Below are positions 35,168 to 43,757 of a stretch of 64,000 nt of DNA, piece by piece. The position numbers and the translations under genes were made by a program. The DNA lies in the NCBI RefSeq assembly GCF_008729015.1, contig NZ_RKSM01000001.1, positions 2,914,001 to 2,978,000 on the forward strand, written 5' to 3'. Origin of the DNA: Haloarcula sp. CBA1129 (lineage in GTDB: Archaea > Halobacteriota > Halobacteria > Halobacteriales > Haloarculaceae). Position 1 is the stretch's first letter, and each line of letters starts with the position of its first letter. The notes beneath the pieces are model-generated. The model ran no database searches, was not told where the DNA came from, and was given only the letters and a program-made list of their open reading frames with translations.

Positions 35168-35175
35168 GTTTATAT
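35168..35175 (-). promoter_or_regulatory. TATA box of the PPC-polC operon
   Basis: ATATAAAC on the minus strand, about 55 bases before the PPC start codon, giving a leader of roughly 25-30 bases. Confidence 0.5.
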
Positions 35176-35214
35176 CTGAAGCCGGGACCACCGTCGCTGA
35201 TGACATAGCCACGG

Positions 35215-35253
35215 CCCGGCGCGCACAGCGGTTGCGCGGCACACCGCGCCGGG
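35215..35253. other. GC-rich hairpin between CPDase and PPC genes
   Basis: Arms CCCGGCGCG (35215-35223) and CGCGCCGGG (35245-35253) form a perfect 9-base stem with a 21-base loop. It lies after the phosphodiesterase stop and before the PPC-polC promoter, so it may be a 3'-end structure. No T-run follows it. Confidence 0.55.
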
Positions 35254-35306
35254 ACCGACGCGTGCCGCCTGTTCGCCACTGTGCTGAGAAAGCCGCCAGA
35301 CCGTCG

Positions 35307-35816
35307 CTACGCCGGCAGCGACACCCGACTCACCGGCTGCTGTCTGTCGGCGTCGTAGAAGGAGAGTTCGTCGACGGTCCATCGGATCGGATCGATATCC
35401 CGCTCGACCAGCCGCGCGGCCGCGTCGCGGTCCCCGCCACGTGCGACGGTCACGTGCGGGACGTACTCGTCGCCCTCCATATTCTCGACGGGGTCGAAGC
35501 GCTCGCAGAGCTGCTCGTGCAGGTCGACGAGTCCGGGGCTCTCCACGGCGAGGTACACCACCGGCGAGGGACCGGTCACGGCCGTCTCGAACTGCTCGGC
35601 GCCCGTAATACGCGCCTCGAACGCCGGCTGGCCGCGAAGCGCCTCGCGTCCTTGCGTTTCCAGCCGAGCGTATGCCGCATGGTCGCCGTCGCCTAACCGC
35701 TTGGCGACCAGTGTGTGCTCGCCCCGGCCCCGCCGCTGTGCGAGCGGCAGTTCGGATGCGAGGTCGGCCGCCAGCGACGTGACTGCCGACGGGAGTGGGA
35801 CGTTGATGCTGTACAC
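35307..35816 (-). CDS. thpR: RNA 2',3'-cyclic phosphodiesterase (2H/LigT family)
   Basis: A 169-residue two-histidine phosphoesterase. The first motif is His34 in GEHTLVAKRL and the second is His121 in YVPHVTVARG, with the internal VENMEGDEY. The family opens 2',3'-cyclic phosphates at RNA ends to 2'-phosphates. GTG at 35816 gives (M)YSINVPLPSAV, the typical haloarchaeal start; the nine upstream codons are unlike the family. It lies on the same strand as the PPC-polC pair but is separated by a hairpin and a new promoter. Confidence 0.87.
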   Translation of the reverse strand: MYSINVPLPSAVTSLAADLASELPLAQRRGRGEHTLVAKRLGDGDHAAYARLETQGREALRGQPAFEARITGAEQFETAVTGPSPVVYLAVESPGLVDLHEQLCERFDPVENMEGDEYVPHVTVARGGDRDAAARLVERDIDPIRWTVDELSFYDADRQQPVSRVSLPA

Positions 35817-35856
35817 ACCACAGGGGTCGCCCGCTGTCGGCAAAAAGAGCGCGGTC

Positions 35857-36045
35857 CTACAGCCGGTCGAGCAGCCAGAGGACGATGAGGACGACCAGAA
35901 GCACGCCGAGTATCGGCTGGAGTGGCCCGAGCAGCCAACCTAACAGTCCCAGAACTCCGCCGATAATTTCGAGCACTAACCAGACCACAACGAGGACGAG
36001 GACAATCTTCAGCAGGGTGTCCACGTCGAGTTTGGCTCTGTCCAT
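35857..36045 (-). CDS. Small two-helix membrane protein
   Basis: A 62-residue protein with a charged start (MDRAKLDVDTLLK). Two membrane helices follow (about 14-32, IVLVLVVVWLVLEIIGGVLG, and 38-60), and it ends WLLDRL. The central GLLGWLLGPLQP makes a tight hairpin. The ATG at 36045 is favoured because upstream codons are disordered and not conserved-looking. Small haloarchaeal membrane proteins of this design are common and uncharacterised. It lies 41 bases upstream of the phosphodiesterase on the same strand. Confidence 0.7.
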   Translation of the reverse strand: MDRAKLDVDTLLKIVLVLVVVWLVLEIIGGVLGLLGWLLGPLQPILGVLLVVLIVLWLLDRL

Positions 36046-36204
36046 GCTCGATAGGACTCTCTCGCGGGGCAAACCCCTTGTGGCCGTGTGGACTGGCGAT
36101 TCGGGTTCGGGGACCGAAGACGGCATGGGGTGTAAGGCTGCTGACTATCAGTTCACACAATCGGCAATAAACGATATACCTGCCGAGGGGATAGCCGCGG
36201 TAGG

Positions 36205-37290
36205 ATGGCCCGGACCGCTGGAACGCTGGTAGTCGTCATCGTCGCGATAGCACTGCTTGGACCGACAGCGACCGGGGTCGGGTTCGGCGGCTTCGAACAG
36301 CAGTCTGTCGACGCGGACGTGGTCGTGATGACTGCGGACGTAGAACCGGATGGGACCGCCGACTGGACGGTCGCCTACCGCCTCCGGTTGGACGACGACA
36401 ACGCCACACAGGCGTTCGAGGATTTGCAGGCGGATATTCAGGCTAACCCGTCGGCGTACACGGACCGCTTTGAGAGTCGAATGCAAAGCACAGCCGGGGT
36501 TGCAGAGAACGCGACCGGCCGCGAGATGGCTATCGAGAACGTCACTGTGAGCGCGCGCGAGGAGACGTTCGGCCAGACCTATGGCGTCATCACCTACCGC
36601 TTCCAGTGGACGAACTTCGCCGCCGTCTCCGGCGACCGAATCGAAATCGGCGATGCGCTCTCGGGGCTGTTTCTGGACAGCGAGACCTCGCTGACAGTGC
36701 AGTGGCCGTCGGACTACCGATCCAATTCCGTCGCCCCACAGCCCGACGAACGTGGCAACGCCTCCGTCACGTGGCGCGGCCAACAGCAGTTCGGGGAGAA
36801 CGAGCCACGCGTGGTCACCAGTCCGCCCAGCGGCGATGGGGGTAACAGTCCCCTCATCGCCGGCTTCCTCGCCTTGGTCGGTATCGCCGCCGCAGCGTAC
36901 GTCCTCAAGCGGTACGGCGTCCTCGGTGGCGGTGAGCCGGCCGAGCCACCGACGTCGATGGTCGAATCGGACGACGCCACCGCGGGACAGCCCACTGCCG
37001 GCACAGACGCCGCTGCCGGCGAACCGCCGGCCGAACTCCTGAGCAACGAGGAGCAGGTCCTGCAACTGCTCGAATCGAACGGCGGGCGGCTCAAACAACA
37101 GCAGGTGGCCGGCGACCTCGACTGGACCGACGCCAAGACGAGCCAAGTCATCGGGGGCCTGCGCGATGAGGACAAGGTCGAGACGTTCCGTATCGGCCGG
37201 GAGAACGTTGTGACGCTCCCCGATACTGACGTGACCGGTGGGGGCAGCGACGAAGGCAATGGGACCGACAGCGGCGACGAAACACAGTGA
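36205..37290 (+). CDS. Surface-anchored protein with cytoplasmic winged helix
   Basis: A 361-residue type I membrane protein. The signal peptide (MARTAGTLVVVIVAIALLGP) is followed by an exterior domain (about 30-215) containing DVVVMTADVEPDGTADW and YGVITYRFQWTNFAAVSGD. A membrane helix sits at about 220-243 (SPLIAGFLALVGIAAAAYVL). A cytoplasmic winged helix (about 280-335) reads SNEEQVLQLLESNGGRLKQQ and later KTSQVIGGLRDEDKVETF. This is the haloarchaeal DUF7343/DUF7345-type layout. It probably couples an outside signal to transcription. The signal and target genes are unknown. Confidence 0.82.
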   Translation: MARTAGTLVVVIVAIALLGPTATGVGFGGFEQQSVDADVVVMTADVEPDGTADWTVAYRLRLDDDNATQAFEDLQADIQANPSAYTDRFESRMQSTAGVAENATGREMAIENVTVSAREETFGQTYGVITYRFQWTNFAAVSGDRIEIGDALSGLFLDSETSLTVQWPSDYRSNSVAPQPDERGNASVTWRGQQQFGENEPRVVTSPPSGDGGNSPLIAGFLALVGIAAAAYVLKRYGVLGGGEPAEPPTSMVESDDATAGQPTAGTDAAAGEPPAELLSNEEQVLQLLESNGGRLKQQQVAGDLDWTDAKTSQVIGGLRDEDKVETFRIGRENVVTLPDTDVTGGGSDEGNGTDSGDETQ

Positions 37291-37392
37291 TAAAGCTGTC
37301 GACGGTTCACCGGAACTCGCGGTCCGAAGCCACTGCAGTATCGTGGTTTTAATCCGGCTTAATCGGCGGTAACCCGGTTTCACCGACTCCTA

Positions 37393-37398
37393 TTTATA
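37393..37398 (+). promoter_or_regulatory. TATA box of the secreted coiled-coil protein gene
   Basis: TTTATA centred about 32 bases before the ATG at 37428, predicting a very short leader. Confidence 0.55.
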
Positions 37399-37427
37399 GG
37401 GCATTTGGAGTCCAAGTGAGGTGTACA

Positions 37428-38219
37428 ATGAGACGAGCGACCCCGGTAGTGCTGGCGATGGTGCTCGTGGTGAGTACGCTCGCTGCCGTCCCAGCCGCGA
37501 CGATGGCACAGGAGACTGACACGGTAACCGAACAGGCCGACGAGAACGCGATGGCCCCCGGCGCGCAGCTGGCGGGCGTCGTTAGCGTGCAGGAGGCCGA
37601 ACTGGACGGTGAGGTCCAGTCCCGGACGTTCGGGGTTCGTATCGCACAGGCGAACACCGACGACGCAAAGGCCTCCGTTGTCGCCGACCAACTGAACGAC
37701 TCTGAGTCGCGACTGGAAGAACTCCAACAGCGCAAGCAGGCGCTGGAGCAAGCCCGCGAGAACGGTTCGATGACCGAGGGAGAGTACCGAGCGAGGGCCG
37801 CACAGCTCCACGCCGAAACGAAGAACGTCCAGCGACTGGCTACCGAAACGAACGAGACAGCCAGCCAACTCCCCGCTGTGGCGCTGGAGAAGAAGGGGAT
37901 CAACGCGACGGCAATCAAGACCCTCTCACAGCGCGCGGGCGAACTGAGCGGACCGGAAGTCGCCGCTATCGCACAGGGCATCGCAGGGCCGAACGTCGGC
38001 CAGCAGGCCCGGCCTGACGTTGCTGGTGACCGCGGCGGCGATGCGGCGAACCGATCCGAGGCGAACGACCGGCCCGGAGCCGAGCAGCAACACACTCCGA
38101 TGAACGAGCAGCCCGTCGACGGCGGGGGGACCTCGACCAACGAGACCGCAACTGACGGCGAGGACACCGAGCCCTCGCCCGCCGACAACGGATCTGCCAG
38201 CGATGACGCTGGCCGGTAG
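37428..38219 (+). CDS. Secreted coiled-coil protein, unknown function
   Basis: A 263-residue exported protein. The signal peptide MRRATPVVLAMVLVVSTLAAVPAATMAQ has AxA-type cleavage sites near 24-28. The mature part contains a coiled coil (about 80-145: LNDSESRLEELQQRKQALEQ, then AREN...AAQLHAETKNVQRLATETNE). A conserved-looking region reads LPAVALEKKGINATAIKTLS, and the tail is disordered and Asn/Asp/Glu-rich. No anchor is seen, so it may be released or bound to the S-layer. The ATG at 37428 is fixed by the signal peptide and TATA box. Confidence 0.78.
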   Translation: MRRATPVVLAMVLVVSTLAAVPAATMAQETDTVTEQADENAMAPGAQLAGVVSVQEAELDGEVQSRTFGVRIAQANTDDAKASVVADQLNDSESRLEELQQRKQALEQARENGSMTEGEYRARAAQLHAETKNVQRLATETNETASQLPAVALEKKGINATAIKTLSQRAGELSGPEVAAIAQGIAGPNVGQQARPDVAGDRGGDAANRSEANDRPGAEQQHTPMNEQPVDGGGTSTNETATDGEDTEPSPADNGSASDDAGR

Positions 38220-38614
38220 CACTACGATATCGACTGCTTGAGGGTTGTCACACGCCGGTCTACGTGCCGCTACTGGTCGTAATGTGTGGTACTGATGCAG
38301 ACTATTCCATGCGACTGAGGACCATACCCATGCCACCGCTAACACGGAAACTATTAGTACCCGACTCACACAGCAGAAAGTAGATGACGCGGACCTCTCT
38401 CACCACGATGCTCGCTGCGGGCAGCGAGGGGTCCCTCCGTTTCTCCCCACGACGACGACGACCGGGCCGTTTCTAGGCCCACTACTACTTACTCTTCACT
38501 CGACAGGTTCGTTTCGTCGCTAGACGCCGTCGTCGTCGGTTCGATGGGATACTCGATCGATTGTTTGATCGAGAAACCGACAGGCACACCACGGAACCAA
38601 TCCAGAACACATCC
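38220..38614. other. Leader/regulatory region of argG
   Basis: No gene is seen in 395 bases. Two inverted repeats stand out: CTCGCTGC/GCAGCGAG at 38411-38428, and CTCGATC/GATCGAG at 38552-38573, the second ending 41 bases before the argG ATG. They are candidate regulator sites or RNA hairpins for arginine control. Confidence 0.5.
38552..38573. promoter_or_regulatory. Inverted repeat upstream of argG
   Basis: Arms CTCGATC and GATCGAG are separated by eight bases. The position close to the argG start suggests an operator. This is inferred from symmetry alone. Confidence 0.4.
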
Positions 38615-39883
38615 ATGCCAGAAGGAAACGGAACCGTCGCGCTCGCCTTCTCGGGCGGGCTCGACACGACAGTCTGCGTATCGCTGCTGAAAGAGGAGTA
38701 CGGTTACGACGAGGTCATCGGCGTCACCGTCGACGTCGGCCAGCCCGACTACGAGTTTGAGGAGGCCGAAGAGACCGCCGAGGCGCTGGGCGTCGAACAG
38801 CACGTCGTCGACGCTACCGAGGAGTTCGCTGACCTCTGTATGGAGGCCGTCAAGGCCAACGCCGACTACCAGGGCTACCCGCTCGGAACCGCCCTCGCGC
38901 GCCCGGTCATCGCCAAGGCCATCCTCTCGGTCGCCGAGGAAGCGGGCTGTTCGGCCGTCGCCCACGGCTGTACCGGCAAGGGTAACGACCAGCTTCGCTT
39001 CGAGGCCGTCTGGCGCGACTCCGACCTCGATGTCATCGCGCCGGTGCGCGAACTCGGACTCACCCGCGAGTGGGAAAACGAGTACGCCGCGGAGAAGGGC
39101 CTGCCCGTCGAGGGCGGCGACGGCGGCCGCTACTCCATCGACACGAACCTCTGGAGCCGCTCCATCGAGGGTTCCGAACTCGAAGACCCGAGCACCATCC
39201 CGGCCGACGACATCTACAAGTGGACCGACAACCCCTCCGACAAGGACGCTGAACTCGTCGAAGTCGAGTTCGAAGCGGGAATCCCGGTCGCCGTCGACGG
39301 CGAGGCACTCGGCGGGGTCGAACTCATCGAGCAACTCAACGAACAGGCGGGCGCGCACGGCATCGGCCGCACGGACATGATGGAAGACCGCATGCTCGGG
39401 CTCAAGGTCCGCGAGAACTACGAACACCCAGCGGCCACCGTGCTGCTGACGGCCCACGAGGCGCTGGAAGGCCTCGTCCTCACGCAGGAGGAACGCCAGT
39501 TCAAGGCTCAGGTCGATCAGGAGTGGTCCCAGAAGGCCTATCAGGGCCTCGTCGACGCGCCGCTGACGGGTGCACTTGAAGCGTTCATCGACGACACCAA
39601 CGAGCGCGTCACCGGGACAGTCACGGTGAAACTTGAAGGTGGCCACTGCCGCCCAGTCTCGCGTGAGTCCGACTACGCCGTCTACAGCGAGTCGGCGGCC
39701 TCGTTCAACGAGGAGGACGTCTCCGGCGGTATCACCCAGCAGGACGCGACCGGCGTCGCGAAGTACCACGGCTTCCAGTCCCGTCTCGCGAACAAGATTC
39801 TGGCCGACGCGAAGAAAGGGGCCGCTGTGACGGATGGCAGCGGCGAGCAATCGGACGCCGCGACTGAGGTCACGGAGGAGTAA
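38615..39883 (+). CDS. argG: Argininosuccinate synthase
   Basis: A 422-residue enzyme joining citrulline and aspartate with ATP to make argininosuccinate. The ATP pyrophosphatase loop is ALAFSGGLDTTVCVSLL near the N-terminus. The conserved GYPLGTALARPVIAK, VAHGCTGKGNDQLRFE and GRYSIDTNLWSRSIEG all follow in order. The ATG at 38615 (MPEGNGTVALAFSGG) is chosen; the upstream in-frame region lies in the regulatory leader. The C-terminus has a short acidic extension typical of halophiles. argH follows after four bases. Confidence 0.95.
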   Translation: MPEGNGTVALAFSGGLDTTVCVSLLKEEYGYDEVIGVTVDVGQPDYEFEEAEETAEALGVEQHVVDATEEFADLCMEAVKANADYQGYPLGTALARPVIAKAILSVAEEAGCSAVAHGCTGKGNDQLRFEAVWRDSDLDVIAPVRELGLTREWENEYAAEKGLPVEGGDGGRYSIDTNLWSRSIEGSELEDPSTIPADDIYKWTDNPSDKDAELVEVEFEAGIPVAVDGEALGGVELIEQLNEQAGAHGIGRTDMMEDRMLGLKVRENYEHPAATVLLTAHEALEGLVLTQEERQFKAQVDQEWSQKAYQGLVDAPLTGALEAFIDDTNERVTGTVTVKLEGGHCRPVSRESDYAVYSESAASFNEEDVSGGITQQDATGVAKYHGFQSRLANKILADAKKGAAVTDGSGEQSDAATEVTEE

Positions 39884-39887
39884 GCGA

Positions 39888-41390
39888 ATGAGCGACGGCG
39901 AGGACCACGAGACGGCGGACGGGGCTGGCGACCACGATGAGACGGTCGTCCGCCGTGACCGCTTCGCCGGCGGCCCCGCCCGGTCGTTCCTCTCCTCGCT
40001 GTCCGACGACGAGCGCATCTTCGCGGCCGATCTGGCTGTTGACCGCGCACACGTCGTGATGCTGGCCGAAGAGGAGATCATCGGCCGCGAAACGGCCGGC
40101 GAGGTGCTGGCCGCGCTGTCGGATGTGGAAGACGCGGGTCACGGAGAACTGCCCGACGGTGAGGATGTGCACGAAGCCATCGAGAGCGCCGTGATCGAGC
40201 GCGTCGGGTCGGAGGGCGGAAAAATGCACACCGCCCGCTCGCGCAACGACGAGGTGGCGGCCTGCATCCGCTACCGTCTGCGCGAGGATATTCTGAATCT
40301 CGTGGAGACCGTCATCGGCGCTCGCGAGCAACTCATCGAGGTCGCTCGCGCCGAGCGCGAAACGGTGATGCCCGGCTACACGCATCTCCAGCCCGCCCAG
40401 CCGACGACGGTCGCCCACTGGGTGCTGTCCTACGAGCAGGCCCTCCAGCGCGACACCGCGCGCTTGCTGGACGCCTACGAGCGGGTCAATCAGAACCCCC
40501 TCGGCTCGGCGGCGTTCGCGGGCACGCCCTTCGACGTGGACCGCGAGCGCACGGCCGAACTGCTCGGGTTCGAGGGTGTTGCTGAGAACTCGATGGACGC
40601 CTCGGCGACCCGCGATTTCCTCGTCGAGACGACCAGCGCCGTCGCAACGTTGGCAACGACGCTGTCGGGACTGGCCGAGGACGTGGTCGTGATGGCGAGC
40701 AAGGGTCACGTCGACCTCGACGACGACTACTCGTCTACGTCGTCGATTATGCCCCAGAAGAAGAATCCGGATACGTTGGAGCTTGTTCGCGGACGCACGG
40801 GCGACGCCGTCGGGGGATTGAACGGCCTGCTGACCAACCTCAAGGGCCAGCCCCGCGCGTACAACCGCGACCTTCAGCGTGCCGGCCGCCACGCATGGGA
40901 CGCCATCGACAGCGTCACCGAGAGCGTGGAAGTCGCGGCGGGCGCGGTCGCAACCGCTGACTGGCCCGCCGAGACGCTGGAGGCCGCGGCGGCCGACGGG
41001 TTCGCGACGGCAACCGGTGTTGCCGACCTGCTGGCGATGGCCGGCGTCCCATTCAGGACGGCCCACGAGGTCGTCGCCGAGGCCGCCGCGCAGTTAGGTC
41101 CCGAAGACGACGCACCAGACTACGAATCTCTGTCGGCCGTCGCCGAGGACGTGCTGGGCAAGCCCCTGTCGGCGTACGTCGACCGCGAGGCGCTTGAGGC
41201 CGCACTCGACCCGACCGAAAGTGTCGCGATGCGGGACTCTCGCGGTGGCCCGGCCCCCGATGCCGTCGCCAAGCAAGTCTCGGTGGCCGAGGACGCACTC
41301 GCCGTAGACAGCGAGGCACTGACCGACCGCCGGCAGGCGGTTACACAGGCGGCTGACCGCCGCCAGACGGAGGTGGACCGATATGTCTGA
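39888..41390 (+). CDS. argH: Argininosuccinate lyase
   Basis: A 500-residue member of the fumarase/aspartase superfamily that splits argininosuccinate into arginine and fumarate. The signature is STSSIMPQKKNPDTLELVRG, with the catalytic serine in the flexible loop. Earlier are GKMHTARSRNDEVAACIRYRL and MPGYTHLQPAQPTTVAHW. An acidic N-terminal extension (about 1-25) precedes the conserved start RFAGGPARSFL. The ATG at 39888 lies four bases after argG, so the pair is an operon. A hairpin follows the stop at 41400-41414. Confidence 0.95.
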   Translation: MSDGEDHETADGAGDHDETVVRRDRFAGGPARSFLSSLSDDERIFAADLAVDRAHVVMLAEEEIIGRETAGEVLAALSDVEDAGHGELPDGEDVHEAIESAVIERVGSEGGKMHTARSRNDEVAACIRYRLREDILNLVETVIGAREQLIEVARAERETVMPGYTHLQPAQPTTVAHWVLSYEQALQRDTARLLDAYERVNQNPLGSAAFAGTPFDVDRERTAELLGFEGVAENSMDASATRDFLVETTSAVATLATTLSGLAEDVVVMASKGHVDLDDDYSSTSSIMPQKKNPDTLELVRGRTGDAVGGLNGLLTNLKGQPRAYNRDLQRAGRHAWDAIDSVTESVEVAAGAVATADWPAETLEAAAADGFATATGVADLLAMAGVPFRTAHEVVAEAAAQLGPEDDAPDYESLSAVAEDVLGKPLSAYVDREALEAALDPTESVAMRDSRGGPAPDAVAKQVSVAEDALAVDSEALTDRRQAVTQAADRRQTEVDRYV

Positions 41391-41399
41391 GCGACCACC

Positions 41400-41420
41400 G
41401 TCCCCTCGTGGGACAATTAT
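41400..41420 (+). terminator. Possible terminator after argH
   Basis: GTCCC-CTCGT-GGGAC hairpin (41400-41414) followed by AATTAT, ten bases after the argH stop. It is a weak but well-placed structure. Confidence 0.4.
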
Positions 41421-41522
41421 ACCATACTTCTGATACACGATTCGGTAACGTGGCGGATTTGGGCTTTTCGTACCATTAGAGTGCAGTATATTTAGTGATT
41501 TTATTCTGATATGTTCGAAGAC

Positions 41523-41528
41523 TTTAAG
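41523..41528 (+). promoter_or_regulatory. TATA-like box of the lysW-argF operon
   Basis: TTTAAG about 30 bases before the lysW ATG at 41556. A further A+T-rich patch (TATATTTAG) lies just upstream. Confidence 0.45.
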
Positions 41529-41555
41529 TGAGTCCCTGTCACAGGATGAACTACA

Positions 41556-41720
41556 ATGGCAGAATGCATCGAGTGTGGGGCGGACGTGTCCCTGCACGAC
41601 AACCTCGAAGTCGGAGAGATCGTTGACTGTGCCACCTGCGGTGCCGAACTGGAAGTCGTCGGCGCCGACCCCGTCGAGCTCGACAGCGCACCCGAGCTCG
41701 AAGAGGACTGGGGTGAGTGA
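41556..41720 (+). CDS. lysW: Amino-group carrier protein LysW
   Basis: A 54-residue carrier protein. The zinc ribbon uses Cys4, Cys7, Cys25 and Cys28 (ECIECGADV and VDCATCGAEL). An acidic middle follows, and the protein ends ELEEDWGE. The C-terminal Glu is where ArgX attaches the substrate glutamate, so intermediates stay bound to the protein through the next steps. In bacteria-like pathways an acetyl group does this job. It heads the operon of carrier-dependent enzymes that follows, and its small size makes it easy to miss. Confidence 0.93.
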   Translation: MAECIECGADVSLHDNLEVGEIVDCATCGAELEVVGADPVELDSAPELEEDWGE

Positions 41721-41804
41721 GGTGTTCGCGGTGGCGCGGCGCTCGACGCCGTACGTGACCGTGGCGCTTGAGGCCGCGAGCCGCGAACGCACGGAGGATT
41801 CAGC

Positions 41805-42704
41805 ATGAAAGTCGGACTCCTCTACTCGCGCATCCGCCGGGACGAGAAGCTCCTGCTGTCGGAACTGCGCGAGCGCGACCACGAGATAGAAAAGATAGAC
41901 GTTCGCAAACAGCAGTTCAACATCAGCGAGGCCCCCGAGTCGTTCGAGGACCTCGACATCGTCGTCGACCGCTGTCTGGCGACCAGCCGCAGCGTCTACG
42001 CGACGAAGTTCGCGAAGGCCTACGGTGTCCCCGTGGTCAACGGCCCCGAAGTCGCCGACACCTGCGCGGACAAGGTCAACAACAGCCTCGCGCTTGAGGC
42101 CGCGGGCGTCCCGACGCCCAACACCGACGTGGCGTTCACCAAGGACGCCGCGCTCGAATCCATCGAGAAGTTCGGCTACCCCTGCGTCCTGAAGCCGGTC
42201 GTCGGCTCTTGGGGTCGCCTGATGGCGAAGATCGACTCCCGCTCGGCCGCCGAGGCTATCCTCGAACACAAGGAGACGCTTGGCCACTACGAGCACAAGA
42301 TCTTCTACGTTCAGGAGTTCGTAGAAAAACCCGGCCGCGACATGCGCGTACTGGCCGTCGACGGTGAGCCGATTGCGGCGATGGTCCGCTCCTCGGACCA
42401 CTGGCTCACGAACGCGGCGAAGGGCGCAGAAACCGCCGAGTTCGAACTGGACGACCGCGCGCTGGAACTGGTCGAGAAGGCCTCCGACGCGGTCGGCGGC
42501 GGGCTGCTCGGTATCGACCTGATGGAGGTTGGGGTGTCGGAAGACGACACCCACGACTTCGAGGACTACACCGTCCACGAGGTCAACCACACCGTCGAGT
42601 TCAAGGCGCTGAACGAGGTCACCGATGTGGACGTGCCCGCGAAGGTCGTCGACTGGCTCGAAGAGAAGGCGGCGACAGCGACCGACGCCGAGGTGACCGC
42701 ATGA
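41805..42704 (+). CDS. argX: Glutamate--LysW ligase ArgX
   Basis: A 299-residue ATP-grasp ligase. The N-terminal domain begins MKVGLLYSRIRRDEKLLLSEL. The ATP-grasp core has CVLKPVVGSWGRLMAKI, IFYVQEFVEKPGRDMRVLAVDG and the metal-binding GGGLLGIDLMEV ending VHEVNHTVEFKAL. It attaches glutamate through its amino group to the LysW C-terminus. LysX of lysine synthesis is a close relative using aminoadipate. ArgX is preferred because argF, argG and argH are adjacent and no aminoadipate genes are seen. It overlaps argC by four bases. Confidence 0.92.
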   Translation: MKVGLLYSRIRRDEKLLLSELRERDHEIEKIDVRKQQFNISEAPESFEDLDIVVDRCLATSRSVYATKFAKAYGVPVVNGPEVADTCADKVNNSLALEAAGVPTPNTDVAFTKDAALESIEKFGYPCVLKPVVGSWGRLMAKIDSRSAAEAILEHKETLGHYEHKIFYVQEFVEKPGRDMRVLAVDGEPIAAMVRSSDHWLTNAAKGAETAEFELDDRALELVEKASDAVGGGLLGIDLMEVGVSEDDTHDFEDYTVHEVNHTVEFKALNEVTDVDVPAKVVDWLEEKAATATDAEVTA

Positions 42705-43738
42705 CATATACCGCAAGCGTCGTCGGCGGCTCCGGGTTCACCGGCGGGGAACTGCTTCGCATCCTCGATGGCCACCCCGAGTTCGAACTCGAACAGGCCA
42801 CCAGCCGTTCGAAGGAGAACAAGACCATCGGACACCAGCATCCGAACCTCCGGCACTCGGACCTGCGCTTTTCATCGCCCGAAGAGCTAGAGTCCGTGGA
42901 CGTGCTGTTCGCCGCGACGCCCCACGGCGTCTCGATGGAGCAGATCGACGCGTTTCAGGAGGCTGCCGGCACGGTCGTCGACCTCTCGGCGGACTTCCGC
43001 CTTGATTCGGAGGCCCAGTACGACGAGTGGTACGACGGGCACACGCGTCCGGAACTGCTCGAACAGAGCGAGTACGCCCTGCCGGAGCTGAACCGCGGCA
43101 ACCTCGCGGGCGCAGACCTCATCGCCTCCGGCGGCTGTAACGCCACGGCGACGATTCTGGGCCTGCTCCCGCTGTTCGAGGCCGACATCCTTTCGGGCGA
43201 CGAGCAGGTCGTCGTCGACGTGAAGGTCGGCTCCAGCGAGGGCGGGGCCGGCGGCGGCGAGGCGTCGAGCCATCCCGAGCGCTCGGGCGTCGTCCGTCCG
43301 TACGCGCCCACGGGTCACCGCCACGAGGCCGAGATCCAGCAGTTCCTCGGCATCGATGTGTCCTTCACCGTCCACGCGGTGGACATGATCCGCGGCGCGA
43401 GCGCGACCTGTCACGTCTTCCCCGAGGGCCCGGTCTCGAAGGGCGACCTCTGGGGCGCGTACCGCGGCGAGTACGAGGACGAACCGTTCGTCGAACTCGT
43501 CGCCGGCGGCGGTGGCGTCTACCGCTACCCCGAGCCCAAGTCGGTCGCGGGCACGAACCGCGCCGAGGTCGGCTTCGAACTCGATCCCGGCAACAAGCGA
43601 CTGGTCGTGTTCTCAGCTATCGACAACATGATGAAGGGGTCGGCTGGTCAGGCGGTCCACGCGGCCAACGTCGCACTGGGTATCGAAGAGACGGCGGGCT
43701 TGGAGTTCCAGGGGCTCCACCCCGTCGGCGCACCGTAA
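42701..43738 (+). CDS. argC: LysW-gamma-glutamyl-phosphate reductase
   Basis: A 345-residue NADPH-dependent reductase converting the phosphorylated LysW-glutamate to the semialdehyde. The Rossmann motif is ASVVGGSGFTGGELLRIL. The catalytic cysteine lies in ASGGCNATATILGLLPL. The conserved VGSSEGGAGGGEASSHPER and the C-terminal IDNMMKGSAGQAVHAANV complete the ArgC/LysY pattern. The start overlaps the end of argX (ATGA). Family membership is clear, and carrier dependence is inferred from the neighbouring lysW and argX. Confidence 0.93.
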   Translation: MTYTASVVGGSGFTGGELLRILDGHPEFELEQATSRSKENKTIGHQHPNLRHSDLRFSSPEELESVDVLFAATPHGVSMEQIDAFQEAAGTVVDLSADFRLDSEAQYDEWYDGHTRPELLEQSEYALPELNRGNLAGADLIASGGCNATATILGLLPLFEADILSGDEQVVVDVKVGSSEGGAGGGEASSHPERSGVVRPYAPTGHRHEAEIQQFLGIDVSFTVHAVDMIRGASATCHVFPEGPVSKGDLWGAYRGEYEDEPFVELVAGGGGVYRYPEPKSVAGTNRAEVGFELDPGNKRLVVFSAIDNMMKGSAGQAVHAANVALGIEETAGLEFQGLHPVGAP

Positions 43739-43757
43739 CCTCTGGAGAGGCTTTTTC

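Noticed and set aside
35195-35286. Possible C/D-box RNA on the plus strand (TGATGA near 35199, CTGA near 35284)
   Set aside because: The box distance is too long for a typical guide RNA, the flanks do not pair, and the TATA box nearby is better placed for the minus-strand PPC gene.
38489-40081. 530-codon open frame on the minus strand across argG
   Set aside because: It is antisense to a gene with unmistakable argininosuccinate synthase motifs. The frame is composition-driven.
41722-41808. 28-codon GTG frame between lysW and argX
   Set aside because: It fills the only sizeable gap in the operon and its stop overlaps the argX start, but it has no family resemblance and is short enough to be chance.
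41094-42716. 540-codon open frame on the minus strand over argH, lysW and argX
   Set aside because: It is opposite three clearly identified genes and shows no recognisable domain.
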